From Metellina segmentata (lineage: Eukaryota; Arthropoda; Arachnida; Araneae; Tetragnathidae): a stretch of DNA of 64,000 bases. Below are positions 11,248-22,081 of the stretch, piece after piece (position 1 is the stretch's first letter; each line of letters opens with the position of its first letter). The notes under the pieces were generated by a model. It made no database searches, had not been told where the DNA came from, and saw only the letters and a program-made list of their open reading frames with translations. The stretch spans positions 76,159,914 through 76,223,913 of the forward strand of contig OX375881.1 of NCBI GenBank assembly GCA_947359465.1, in the 5' to 3' direction. A program made the position numbers and the translations under genes.

Positions 11248-12270
11248 AGTTGTCACCTCCCGGAACTGTTCGAAAAAATCAGGCTAAAAAGATCCTCTAC
11301 GCTCCAATACGACAAAAATATCAGGCTGGACATCAACCTACAGCACATGTGCCTTGACATTATCCAAGAACCAAGCTTCCTAGTCAAACCGCCCTCCTCT
11401 GTGAAGATAAACCTGGATCTTCTCGAACCCTGAACCAAAAAAGAACCTCAAGAAATAATTAAGAGAAAAGGAATGGAAACAATCGCCAAGATTTTAAACC
11501 ACACTTGGTCACCGCCTACACCGACGTCTCTTCGAACTCTGACTGCGATAGAGGAGGATCCGGAATCTTTCTAACTTACCCTGATGGCTCAATTTCAAGA
11601 CACAAAATCCCAGCAGGAGAAATCGCTTCCAACTTCACAAGCAAACTCATCGCAATCAAAGAGGCTCTGAGCAGTTACCTCACTTGGACAACCCTCGACC
11701 CCTCCGATAGTAATCTTCACGGACTGCAAATCTGCTCTCCAGGCCCTTCAAAAAGGAAAAACAAACCTCGTCCAAAAGATCAATGCCCTCCTGTTCTTAA
11801 TCGAGGCAAAGAAGAAGCTATGCATGCTTCAATAGATCCCGGCAAACGTCGACATCAAGGGGAACGAAGAGGCCGACTCTCTGGCCAAGGAGGCGAGGAC
11901 CATTAAACCAGCCCCCCTAATTACAACATCTTCCGACGCAAATGCCGTTGTAAAACAAAAGCTCTGCGCTAACGCCCGAAGAAAACCATCCCTTCCCGAG
12001 CTTAACTACGACAGAGAAGTAACAACAACAATTGCCACACTGAGGACAATGCACCTCAGAGGTATGAAGATTTTGCCAGATGGATCAAGAACATACCCTG
12101 AATGCAGGCACTGTCCGGGCATACAGCTTAGTTCCAAGCACCTCTTTAACTGCCCTTCCATTATTGCAGCACTCTTCAAGATCGACTTGAACTGTTCCAG
12201 GGATACCTTTTATACGGACAAAGCTGTAGATGTGGCCTACGTAGTGCTCCATGCTTTTGGACCCATTTAA
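11240..12270 (+). pseudogene. non-LTR retrotransposon fragment, RNase H end
   Basis: Only the 3' part is present: a linker like that of the element at 46263-50010 (LFEKIRLKRSSTLQYDK), an RNase H start with YTDVSSNSDCDRGGSGIF about 11515-11570, and a C-terminal zinc-like segment with CRHCPG about 12105-12120. Frameshifts separate these parts (one near 11720, another near 11870). The reverse transcriptase and endonuclease are missing, as expected for 5' truncation during target-primed insertion. It belongs to the same I/Jockey-like group as the longer element but is a distinct lineage by sequence. Confidence 0.8.
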
Positions 12271-13666
12271 CTATGCTCTCCCCGCCTATCTCCCATCCTT
12301 TTTCAATTATTGCACTGGTCACACGACAACAAAAACAATATACTATCTACATTATTACTAAATCAATAATACATTATGGGGTATTTTTAATTTTACCTAC
12401 CTGGACAAAGGCTAGTTTTTCGTCTGAACTTATAGAGTACGGATATCTGGGAGAAGAATACTTCTTGAGATCTTTTTTGACGAGATCGAGGATATATCTG
12501 AACTGCGCTATGCTCAGCCTAAAATACTCCCGAAATTCCTTGTAATCTTTTAACTAGTGCCGATTGATGAGTAGTTCAAAACAACCTTCCACAATCCTTG
12601 AATGGAAAATCGTATGTGCTCCAGTATTTCCCTCATATAGTTGCATTTGTACTTTTTCATCTTCTTCTAACATTAAATAAAGCAACATATCGCGCTCATT
12701 CATCTTCAGTTCCAAGACTGAAGACCGATTCACGCTCTTTAGAAAGCGCCAACTATGCGTCAGAGGTATAGGTCAGACGCTCTATAGGAATTGAACCGTC
12801 AACCCTCCAAGTGGTTTCGACGAGAAATCTCGTTCCTCACTATCTTACCAAGTTTAAACAAACCAATCTCGTTATCAAGGGATTGCCGAATTTTTTATGA
12901 TGACGAGGTCAAGATCTGGTTGGTAATCTACTAATGACGAGATATTTCATTCTTCAAGATCTGTTCAGTTTTGCGAATGACATCTGATCGAAACACCTAC
13001 CAGGAGTTTTAAGCTATGTTTGGTCAGCAGGCAGTACCGTTTCTAAGAGGTTTACGTGATGGTGTTTGTTAGGAAGCTTTCAGTTCTTCTGGGTGTTCTC
13101 AGTACTTACAACCTATATGATGTTTCAGAACCCTAAAACACAGAATATACGACTTATGAATATATCTTCCTTTTTTGGAAATTTCTCTAGGGAATTTCTT
13201 AGAGGAAAACGGAACTATGTGTTATATTCCAAGCAAAATTGAAACATCACGAAGCCAGTGTTAAATCGGAATGAAACCTAGCATGTGTAATGCACATGAA
13301 AAGAAAGTTAAAAGTGGCGAAGATAAAAATGTTCATAGTATCAAATTTGAGGAATTATTGTTGCAGAATTACAACCAATTCATCATAAATTAGAAGGTTG
13401 CAAAGTCTCTCTGGTGGGCAATACATGCCAATATGTGGTGTGGCATGAACAGGATGGTTCCTGAAGTATAAGCTGCCAAAGTACTAACCTCAGCAGACGC
13501 ACTTCTTTTCAAAACATTATTTTTCAAAGAATTCGATTCAGCAAGCATGCAATCAGAAAATAACTTCGATGTGCTCAGTTTCTTCTCTTGGTTCTCTAAA
13601 TGCTATGTTAAATGCGCATTGCATTTAGTGATTTCCGACTATTTTCAGATTATTGACGAATTGCTA
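12271..13666. other. no gene seen; possible decayed tRNA-like repeat at about 12770-12860
   Basis: On the minus strand 12770-12860 contains GGTTCAATTCC, close to a pol III box B, with a plausible box A-like GATAGTGAGG upstream, so a second SINE type is possible but not established. The remainder is AT-rich without convincing frames. Confidence 0.25.
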
Positions 13667-14976
13667 TTCGCAAAAAACGTAACACCATGAAGGAATCATC
13701 CGAATGAAATGAAATTTGCAGTAAATGTCAATTATAGGATGTTATGGAAAATAGTAAAGTTTCAGATTCACCACGCATGCGTGGTGTGAGCAGCGCCCTC
13801 TGCACTGATGCTAAAAGCGTATAAATAGAGGGCTGTAGCGGGACCTTGAAAATAGTGCATGGTTATTTTTTAGTGGCGAACGTTTAGTGAGACCTAAGTA
13901 TGCCTCCACGACGAAATAGGGTGAAATTTCAACAAAGGGAGTTTAAACGGGGGAGAATCATCGGCCTTCGTGAAGGAGGATTTTCCTATCGCGCAATTGC
14001 AGCGGAACAGTGATGCGAGTTTGGAAGCAGTGGACCGACGAGCACCAGACAACTCGAAAAACTGGGAGTGGACGAAGGAAGATGACGTCAGCGCGCGATG
14101 ATAGACACCTGGTCCACATGACGGTGAATGACCGTACAACTTCCTCCAGGCAGTTGGCAGCACTTTGGTCTACTGCTATCGGCTTCGTCAATTCCCCAAC
14201 GTCTTCTACACCGTGGACTGAGTGCAAGGATTCCTTTATACAGAATCCCCCTCACGCCAAACCATCGACGGCTGCGTCTGCAATGGGCTCATGAAAACAG
14301 AGCCCGACGGGCTGATTGGCAGCAAGTTGTCTTTTCTGACGAATCCCGCTTTAATTTGTGGAACGACGAAAACCGCATTCGTGTTAGACGCTATGCCGGT
14401 GAACGCTGCCTTCCAGAGTGCGTTATCGAACGTCATAGTGGCCGAACACCCGGAGTTATGGTCTGGGGTGCGATTTCGTATCATGGACAATCTCAGCTGC
14501 TACGAATTGAGGGTAATCTGAATAGCAACAGGTACGTCCGTGAAGTGCTAGATCCCGAAGTCGTTCCCTTCCTTAAAGGCATCCCTGGAGCTATCTTTCA
14601 ACAGGATAATGCACGCCCACCTGTAAGGAATGTTCGAGACTTCTTTTCAGCCCAACACATGTTACTTCTTCCATGGCCTACTTATTCGCCGGATATGTCG
14701 CCTATTGAGCAAGTGTGGGATTTGGTTGGTCGGCGTCTCGCTCGTGATCCGCGTCCTACAGCTTCAAAAGACGAACTTTGGGTGCGCATACAAATAATAT
14801 GGAATCTCTTCTCTGTTCAACATCTGTTTCACTCCATGCTACTTCGTATAGCAGCACTTATTGCAGCGCGTGATGGCTACACCAAATACTGATTTCGGAC
14901 ACTTTATACAAGCCATTTGTGTATTAAATTTCATTTAATTCTGATGACTCCTTCATGGAGTTGCATTTTTTTACAG
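13667..14976 (+). mobile_element. Tc1-like element, degenerate
   Basis: Inverted ends share CCATGAAGGA(A/G)TCATC and ATGAAATTT (left about 13682-13728, right about 14926-14960). The outermost bases are less similar, so the exact ends are approximate. TA lies at 13665-13666. Size about 1310 bp fits a Tc1-like element. Its right end is only about 11 bp from the DD41D copy B. Confidence 0.75.
13900..14892 (+). pseudogene. Tc1-like transposase with frameshifts
   Basis: The frame begins at the ATG at 13900 with an N-terminal FKRGRIIGLREGG helix-turn-helix lead-in. It shifts near 14010 and again near 14130-14170, then stays open to the stop at 14892. Catalytic residues are present: D in VVFSDESRF, D in FQQDNARPP and E in SPIEQVWD. 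One codon appears lost after the second D (ARPPVRN), leaving 33 residues between D and E. The frameshifts in the DNA-binding half make it inactive. Confidence 0.85.
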
Positions 14977-14987
14977 ACAGCAGCATA

Positions 14988-15109
14988 CAGGGTGGTCCCG
15001 AATTCATGGTACAAACTTTAATGGTAGGTACAGGACATTGTAACAATGATTTATTGTATAGGAATGTATAGTCGCAAGTGACGCGGTGAGGCGTAAACAG
15101 GGGAAATAA
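14988..15109 (+). repeat. left 122-bp terminal inverted repeat of copy B
   Basis: Begins CAGGGTGGTCCCGAATTC and ends at CAGGGGAAATAA. The single mismatch with the right repeat is in the GAGGCG(T/A)AAAC block. Transposase binding sites should lie here. Confidence 0.95.
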
Positions 15110-15236
15110 AAGGAAAGAGAAATGGAGTGATCGGTTGGTATCATTGCCGGTAGAGGGCAGTAGATGTCTAGCCGCTGTTGAACATGATGCATCGCAGTAG
15201 GGAAAAGCGCCATTCACAATTGTGCTGCCGTAGACG

Positions 15237-16310
15237 ATGGGTGACTTTACGTATGCAGAAAAAGCAGACATGCATTACATGTACGGCCGTGCAAATGGTA
15301 ACGGCAGAGCTGCGTTACGAATGTATCGCGCGGAGTATCCTGATCGACGAATGCCGGATCATAGAATTTTTCAACGGTTACATCGTCAACTTTGTGAAAC
15401 AGGTGCGTTCGACGTCAACAGACATGGCGCTGGTCGAGTAAGAGCTGTACGCACTCCAAGGCTGGAAGAAAGCATCTTGAACATTGTGGCTGATAGACCC
15501 GAGTCAAGCACAAGAACTGTTGCGCGTGATGTAGGTGTGAGTCATCAGACTGTATGCAGAGTGTTAAACGAAAATCGCTTACACCCCTTCCATTTTCAGA
15601 AAGTACAAGCATTGAATCCGGCAGATTATCCTCGCCGCGTGAACTTCCTGTGGGTGATGCAGCAATGTGCGTTGCAGCCGGATTTCGTAGATTATGTGCT
15701 ATTTACAGATGAAGCGACATTTTCACGCGAGGGTGTCTTTAATGCGCACAATTCCCATGTGTGGGCAACCGATAATCCACATGCAACGCGTCGACATGCG
15801 TTTCAACAACGTTTCAGTATTAATGTGTGGGCTGGTATTGTGAACGACTTTTTGATTGGCCCATACTTACTACCCACGCGGCTCACTGGCGGAAGCTATC
15901 TTATTTTTCTGAAAGAAGTGTTACCACAACTGCTGCATGATGTTCCGATCGCCATTCGTAACCGCATGTGGTTTCAGCACGATGGGGCGCCAGCACACTT
16001 CAGCATTGATGTACGGAATTACCTGAATGCCACGTTTGGTACTCGATGGATTGGGCGTGGTGGACCAGTCCCTTGGCCACCCCGATCTCCCGATTTATCG
16101 AGCCTCGATTACTTTTTATGGGGACATCTAAAGCATCTTGTTTATGAGACTCCAGTTGACTCAGATGAGGATCTCGTCGCTCGCTTATCTGTAGCTGCTG
16201 CAGGTGTGCGTGAAATACCAGGCATCTTTGAACGTGTACGCCAATCGCTCCACCGACGCTGTCAAGCATGTATCGATACTGGTGGACGCAATTTTGAACA
16301 ATTACTGTAA
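15237..16310 (+). CDS. DD41D mariner-like transposase, intact
   Basis: Predicted cut-and-paste transposase of 357 residues that acts in the nucleus on the element's own inverted repeats and inserts at TA. Residues about 88-115 form a helix-turn-helix (ARDVGVSHQTVCRVL). The RNase H-fold catalytic core has D158 in LFTDEATF, D249 in QHDGAPAH and D291 in SSLDYFLWG, giving 90 residues between the first two and 41 between the last two. The start at 15237 is the first ATG in frame that precedes the recognisable domain; it lies about 130 bp inside the left repeat. A polyadenylation signal AATAAA follows at about 16337. No stop or frameshift is present. Compared with copy C it lacks one codon after residue 137 (FLW against FCLW) and differs at a few residues. 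Activity is inferred, not shown. Confidence 0.95.
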   Translation: MGDFTYAEKADMHYMYGRANGNGRAALRMYRAEYPDRRMPDHRIFQRLHRQLCETGAFDVNRHGAGRVRAVRTPRLEESILNIVADRPESSTRTVARDVGVSHQTVCRVLNENRLHPFHFQKVQALNPADYPRRVNFLWVMQQCALQPDFVDYVLFTDEATFSREGVFNAHNSHVWATDNPHATRRHAFQQRFSINVWAGIVNDFLIGPYLLPTRLTGGSYLIFLKEVLPQLLHDVPIAIRNRMWFQHDGAPAHFSIDVRNYLNATFGTRWIGRGGPVPWPPRSPDLSSLDYFLWGHLKHLVYETPVDSDEDLVARLSVAAAGVREIPGIFERVRQSLHRRCQACIDTGGRNFEQLL

Positions 16311-16365
16311 ACATGACACTTGTCAACAACGCTTTCAATAAAATCTTTGTTTTTCCTTTCGGCCG

Positions 16366-16487
16366 TTATTTCCCCTGTTTTCGCCTCACCGCGTCACTTG
16401 CGACTATACATTCCTATACAATAAATCATTGTTACAATGTCCTGTACCTACCATTAAAGTTTGTACCATGAATTCGGGACCACCCTG
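16366..16487 (-). repeat. right 122-bp terminal inverted repeat of copy B
   Basis: Reverse complement of 14988-15109 with one mismatch; ends at the TA at 16488. Confidence 0.95.
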
Positions 16488-16817
16488 TATATGAAATTTG
16501 ATTTTCGGATAGAACTGACTTCATTTAATATTTGAATTCCGATGAGTACTCTCACCCTTAAAACATCCCTGTCCTTGATAAATGCTTTTCGAACATTCTA
16601 ATGTAAAATCGAAAGAAAGCCGAAGATTCTAAAGATTCTAAAGTAAAACCGAAGCATATATGAAATATTCTAAAGTAAAACCGAAGCATATATGAAATTT
16701 GATTTTCGGATAGAACTGACTTCATTTAATATTTGAATTCCGATGAGTACTCTCACCCTTAAAACATCCCTGTCCTTGATAAATGCTTTTCGAACATTCT
16801 AATGTAAAATCGAAAGA
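16488..16817. repeat. 129-bp direct duplication with 30-bp tandem units between
   Basis: Segments 16488-16616 and 16689-16817 match over about 129 bp, starting TATATGAAATTTGATTTTCG. Between them a unit like CTAAAGTAAAACCGAAGC plus ATATATGAAAT occurs twice. The DD41D copy B is inserted at the TA that begins the first duplicate. The left flank of the mariner (AGCAGCA) resembles the sequence preceding the second duplicate (CGAAGCA). Confidence 0.9.
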
Positions 16818-16969
16818 TTGAATAAGTACTTTATTAATAATGTCGGAAATTGGCATGTTTATTTAAATTAATTATAGCCACGATTGGGTATGTTTATTTA
16901 GAGTTAGAAGCGTGCTACCTCCGGCCTTCATTTTTTGTGACAACCTAAGTACATGGAGTTGAACAAAAC

Positions 16970-17175
16970 CTTTATGTCAACCAACATTTTGCAGCTCGTC
17001 AAGATCCTTTAAATTCCGGCAATGGTGCAATTGACGTCCATGGTATCCCAGAAATGTTGAATGAGAAACAGATCTGGGGATCTATTTCCTACTGGCCAAG
17101 AACTGTTTTAACACCACTGGGACACTTCTGACAGAGGTGAGCTATGTGTAACTGGACATTATTGTGCTGGTAATC
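16970..17175 (-). pseudogene. Tc1-like transposase relic
   Basis: On the plus strand the segment AACAGATCTGGGGATCTATT and the following CTGGCCAAGA resemble the antisense of the conserved WPxxSPDLxPIE block of Tc1 transposases, and GACATTATTGTGCTGG resembles the antisense of QQDNA. The frame is heavily broken, and no termini were paired. Confidence 0.4.
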
Positions 17176-17267
17176 CACTTGGACACGTGAAATGGAAACC
17201 GAAACAGATAGGATTTTGGGGACGTCGCTGTACTGTCAAACTACCTCATACCACTACTGGAGAGGAA

Positions 17268-17410
17268 GATATTTAATTAACGTCACACTGGAGCAACACA
17301 ATAGGCTATTGGTGACGAACCGGGATCAAACCGGAAAGATTCGAAGACAACATCATTTAATTTTGAACTACTGTCAGATGACGACTAATGGAGAGGATCG
17401 GCTCCATAAG
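17268..17410 (-). repeat. SINE 3' fragment
   Basis: Matches the tail half of the SINE at 30447-30772 on the minus strand: TTAACGTCACACTGGAGCAA, then ACCGGGATCAAACC, then CTGTCAGATGACGA. The tRNA-like head is missing. Confidence 0.65.
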
Positions 17411-17806
17411 TTCTAGGTTTGGGTTTTAGAATTAGTTAATTATTACTTAACCTATATTATGTGCCCTTTATACTTGAGGACTTTTGATCTTAGACAAATA
17501 TCATTGATCTTGGTTTTGAATGGAGATGAAATAAAATCTGCAATGATAATGTAAAAATTAAGACCTTTTAAAAATAACAAAGTAAAACTAGTAAACATTA
17601 AGGATCTCTAAAGGGCCCTTAAAAATATGAAGTCAGGTCTTTTTAAGGTCTATGAGTGACATTAAAGTGGCTCTTTATAAAACTTGGGAGTTTTAAAGAG
17701 ACGCACTTCCACATCTGCACTTCTGGAACCAGTACAAGATTCAAAAATTAATCCCAATATACACAACCCTATAATAATAGACAGGGCAGCAAGATGTGGT
17801 ATAAGG

Positions 17807-18844
17807 CAGTGGTCCCCAACCCCCGGGCCGTTACCGGTCCGTGGATCAAATGGTACCGGGCAGCCCAAGGAACATTAAATTATTTCCATTTTATTTACTG
17901 TGGTGTATTTTTCTCGGGTTTGTGCGGTTCTTATCTATGAAATGTCCACTCAAATTAGGAAGCGGTAAATCAGAACTTGAAATTTGTTCTGTTACTAGAG
18001 CTTCAATTATGAATTCTGTATGCCTCTATTTTCCAATTTTGACAAATGTGACAGCTGTTTTCAAGTTGGCAGACAAAGTAGCTGCATTTGAAGCCAAACT
18101 GAAGTTGTGTGGACGGCGCGTGAACAGAGGCATTATGGACATGTTTCAGACATTAGTGGGGATTTTAGGCGTGACTGAGCCTAAACATTCATTCTCCCAG
18201 TTGATGCACGATCACCTGTCTTTGCTTTTAAAAGAGTTAGAGCGCTACTTCCCAACCACAAAAGACCCACGAACTGGTAAGGAATGGATCCGCGACCCAT
18301 TTACCAACAAATCAGGCGAATCTAGCATGTCTGTGCAAGAAAAAAATCAACTGGTGGAGATTGCAAATGAAGGCGGCCTTAAAACTACGTTCGAGACAAC
18401 AACTCTGTCGGTGTTCTGGATTAAAGTTATGGCGGAATGCCCTGAGATTGACACCACAGCACTTAAATCCCTATTGCCATTTCCGACAACCTATATGTGT
18501 GAAGCGGGATTTTCGGCAGTGACAGCAACCAAAACAAAACAACGGAATAAATTGGATCCAAGCAACACACTTCGGGTGTCATTGTCTCCTATTACATCCA
18601 CATGGAACCGTCTCGTTGCAAAGAAACAAGCTCAGGGAGCTCATTGATCTAGCGTTCTCGTGAGTTAAAATGTTAAATCACTTTTTCATTTTTAGGTGTA
18701 ACTGTATTTTATTTTGAAGGCATGTTTAAATACAGTTAAATTAAAATTATTAAAACAAAACAATCTAAAATATAAACAATAAACGTCCCCCACTCAGCGG
18801 GCCGTGTTAAAATTATCAAACGTTGATCAGGTCCGGGAGCACTG
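17807..18844 (+). mobile_element. hAT element remnant, ZBED/Buster-like, with intact target duplication
   Basis: The ends are CAGTGGTCCCCAACC (left) and, in reverse, CAGTGCTCCCGGACC (right); 12 of 15 bases agree. The flanking 8-bp duplication GTATAAGG is perfect (17799-17806 and 18845-18852), as hAT insertion predicts. At 1038 bp it is much shorter than an autonomous element of this type, so it is an internally deleted copy. It stands next to a decayed Tc1 relic. Confidence 0.9.
18040..18646 (+). pseudogene. hAT transposase C-terminal part (ZBED5-like)
   Basis: The open frame encodes the distal half of the transposase. It contains RYFPTTKDPRTGKEWIRDPF and, near the end, the hAT dimerisation block LLPFPTTYMCEAGFSAV with the following TKTKQRNKL. 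The BED zinc finger and the first catalytic segment are absent; the frame upstream of about 18040 runs into the element's terminal region, so the apparent start at 17841 is not biological. The frame is uninterrupted from the deletion point to the stop. Confidence 0.85.
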
Positions 18845-18859
18845 GTATAAGGGATAGAA

Positions 18860-19340
18860 TACATGCTTTAATAGGGGGATGGTCCCCCACGAGCTTCAAT
18901 TACACTAGCAACCCTTGTGGGCATACTTTCAACAAGGTTTTGATACACAGCAATGGCTATTTGTGTCCAAGAATGTCGCCAGCTCAGCTGTAGATTTCGA
19001 ACGTGGTCCCCTGTCCGTAAGCGCAGCTCTAACTTGTCCCACGAATGTTCTAAATGTTCATCCATATTTTGATACCACTGCTTGACAGAGGCTGCAGCGT
19101 GACATGGAGCGTTGTCGTCCTGGAAGTAACATTCAACCATTTCATAAAATTGCCGGAGCATAGGAAAAACCTGATAATCTGAAAAATTCTAATGGCATCG
19201 GCGTTCAATTGACCAGGAACAACATGCAAAGGTCCCAGGCCATACCCCGAAAAGCACCTCCAAACAAGTAGTCTGATTTTATGCAAATCCGCTGGCGTCC
19301 GGTCCATTATTGTAGGGCAGTGTATATCCCAGGTACTCAA
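18860..19340 (-). pseudogene. Tc1-like transposase relic
   Basis: Two open pieces on the minus strand (18868-19161 and about 19190-19340) cover the middle and end of a Tc1 transposase: MDRTPADLHKIR, then LHVVPGQLNADA, then FQDDNAPCHAA and VESMPTRVASVIEARGG. The segment carrying the third catalytic residue (WPxQSPDLNPIE) is deleted relative to the related relic at 59385-59885. No terminal repeats were found. Confidence 0.75.
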
Positions 19341-20677
19341 TGTTCAACTTGCACAAAAGTATAATTTTTCTCCATTCACTTTAAGCACTTATTGCATAGC
19401 TGTATTATAGAATACAATGAAGATTCAACATCACAAGAACCCTGTTTAAAATAAATTCATTTTTTAAACAAAATCTCTGTAGTCACTTACAAGCACTAAA
19501 ACCTTTTCTTTGTAAATCTAATTTACAGCTTTAAGTATCAATATACTTCCCACAAGGCTAAGAGGCGATATACTTCCACAAGGCTCTGAGTGAGAGGTAT
19601 CATTAACATACTACAATGATTCTTGGAATCAAGTGTTTTGGTCTGTTGTATTCTTTGCTTCCAGTGTTTCTTACAGTCGACAATTTTATTACATTTCTCT
19701 TGGGTGAATTCAGTTTACAATCCTCTCTTTGAGCAGAATAATTTGCTTACAGGTACTATTAATCACCTTAAATAAACAAAGTACTCTCCTTGAATCTGTT
19801 TTCTTCAATATGCCGACCAATGAAAACATGATTAAAAATAAATTATCATTGGTACAGAGAAACGTATTATTAGAGAGAGAGAGAGAGATAAATATTATTG
19901 GTCGGATGAGAAGACAGCTTGGAACAGTCAATTTTTAAATTAGCGTGTAAGTAGGTTAAGTTTTTGTGAAATGCTCAAAAACATGAATGGTGATGTTTCT
20001 TCCCTGATAATCCGTGGTTTTTTCTATCAGTTTTTTCTTTCAACACCTATTAACTTAGTACTGGAATCCACGCTATTAACACCATTTATGGAAACGATAT
20101 GTTTACGTTTTTAACCAGTCATCCTAATTTAACTAAGACTCATTCATAACCATGTGCTGCGATAACCTTCTCGTGGGAGTCGCAATATATACGAACATCA
20201 AATGTTCGAAAAATGGCATAGTTCTTAAAGTATTCCAAATTAATTTAATGTAAACTTTTATTAAGTATTGAAAGTATGATTATTGGGCATTTGAATAGAA
20301 CTTCTCAGTAAAACCTCTAAAAGGAATAAGTTTGTTAGCTATTTAAAAATTAGTAGATAAAAGTTTTCAAATGCTTTGCTTTATAAAAGCTCTTATTAAC
20401 TTTGTATACCTATGAAGTATTCAAGAATTCTTAGCAGCGAAGCTTCTCAGAAAAATAAAACTGAATTCAAATTAGCTTGATATGAAACTAATAACATTAA
20501 TCACACATTCAAAATTCACTTTTTTAATTTATTTAAAATAGATTTGTAAATGTTTTTACTTGTGTGGCAACGTTGAGCTACTATGGTGAATCTAATAGAA
20601 ATGGAGAATATGTATGCACTAACCCACATATATAATAAATCAATTGATAAAATATATTACCTTATATACTATTGGGA

Positions 20678-20681
<4 letters not shown>
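19341..20681. other. AT-rich spacer, no gene seen
   Basis: No convincing coding frames. A short duplicated phrase ATACTTCC(C)ACAAGGCT occurs twice at about 19547-19584, and a GA run lies near 19873-19888. Confidence 0.4.

Positions 20682-20727
<46 letters not shown>
20682..20727. repeat. TA dinucleotide microsatellite
   Basis: About 23 uninterrupted TA units. Confidence 0.95.
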
Positions 20728-20729
<2 letters not shown>

Positions 20730-20894
20730 TAATAACACCTATGTAATTTTGTCTATAAAAATATTAATTTTGTTATTAAACTATTAAATTAAAAATATAA
20801 ATACATTTTCTGTCGCAAAAAAATGTACTTTGATATACAAAATTCAATCAGAGATTTAAAATAGAATATTTTCTTTCAGACACCAGCTAAATAA

Positions 20895-21525
20895 GGCTAA
20901 GTATAAATTTGTCATTGAGGATACAGGGGCAGAAGGCCATAACAGTGATGGAGGCATGTTCAAAAACAGTTTGGTTGGGCCTTAGAACACGGGTTTCGAG
21001 ATTTCCCACTTCCAAAGGCTATACATATCATTACAGTTTCCTCTTTTATTTTTGAAGCTGATGAAGCATTCCTCTTGAAAATTAATCTCATGAGGCCATT
21101 TCAAGGGAACAATCTTGAAAAACCCAAAAGAATTTTCAATTATCAACTTTTTTGGGCACCTAGAAACTGCCTTTGGATTATTAGCCAAAGATTCAGGGAT
21201 TTTTGCAAATAAATATTGGAAGGTTTAGACATGTCAGTGAGTGTCAGCAGCTATATGTTTTCATAATGTTTTGTTAGTACTGTGACTCTTCGTCTTTTGT
21301 ATAAAAGTACTATCCACCTGGTTTTATAGACTCAGATGAGCAATGATTGGAGGGTATTTGGAGGATTTTGCCAAATGGTTTGCTGGCACTCAATCAGACT
21401 GGCTACAACATGTACAAGAAAACATTGGAACAAGTGCATAATGATCTTGTTGAGTATTTAATCACTAATATATGTGTCACTTGGCAAAACAATGACATCA
21501 TGGCTAATGGTAATAAATGTTTACT
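20895..21525 (+). pseudogene. Harbinger (HARBI1-like) transposase relic
   Basis: The plus strand decodes, across stops and shifts, to the DDE core of a PIF/Harbinger nuclease. GAEGHNSDGGMFKNS about 20929-20973 carries a catalytic D. ADEAFLLK with LMRPFQG follows at about 21060-21110, then a KRIFNYQL block near 21128. The C-terminal tail resembles WRILPNGLLALNQTG about 21358-21402. The upstream catalytic region and any partner Myb-like gene are not visible. It is a dead fragment. Confidence 0.7.
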
Positions 21526-22081
21526 TCACTTTTAATTTTTGTCTCTTTATTCATTCCAAGAATTAATATCAAATGCTTAATTCTATTCCAAAAATAAAAT
21601 GTTGAAATAACAATTTTTTAACTTACTATAGTAACATTAGAAAAATATTAATAACATTTTTATGCGACAGTTAAGGACTGCTAATATTTACAAATACAAT
21701 TACAAACAATTTAATCTGACGGGTAATTCGATGTAAATGTCAACCCAGAGACCATTTTTTCATCTTTCAGTATATATATTGTGTTACATATCATTTTAAA
21801 GATAATGTCACAACTTTTTGGAATATAACTATAGAATTTATAAAATATTGCTCTAAGTCCATAAAAAATGGCTGCCAACATGACATATGAATTAACCAAA
21901 AAATCTTATTAGTTTCCTAAGTTTTCATATTCATATTTTATCAATAAATATGCAACTAACAATTCAATTTTTTTTTATCATTGAAACATTGTTCCTTCCT
22001 CTGTTTAGCAAAACAATTTCTTTCTTGTTAGGAGATAAATTTAATATTACAAAGGAAAATGGCGTTTAATCCGATTCACTT

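Larger units (their letters stand above)
14988..16487 (+). mobile_element. intact DD41D mariner-like element (copy B)
   Basis: A 1500-bp element flanked by TA on both sides (14986-14987, 16488-16489). It has 122-bp inverted repeats (14988-15109 and 16366-16487) that differ at only one position, long for a mariner-like element. It carries one uninterrupted transposase gene. Near-identity with copy C and the perfect target duplication indicate recent insertion. It landed at the edge of a 129-bp duplicated segment and next to an older Tc1 element. By memory the DD41D spacing fits the VISITOR/rosa-type group of the IS630-Tc1-mariner superfamily. Confidence 0.97.
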
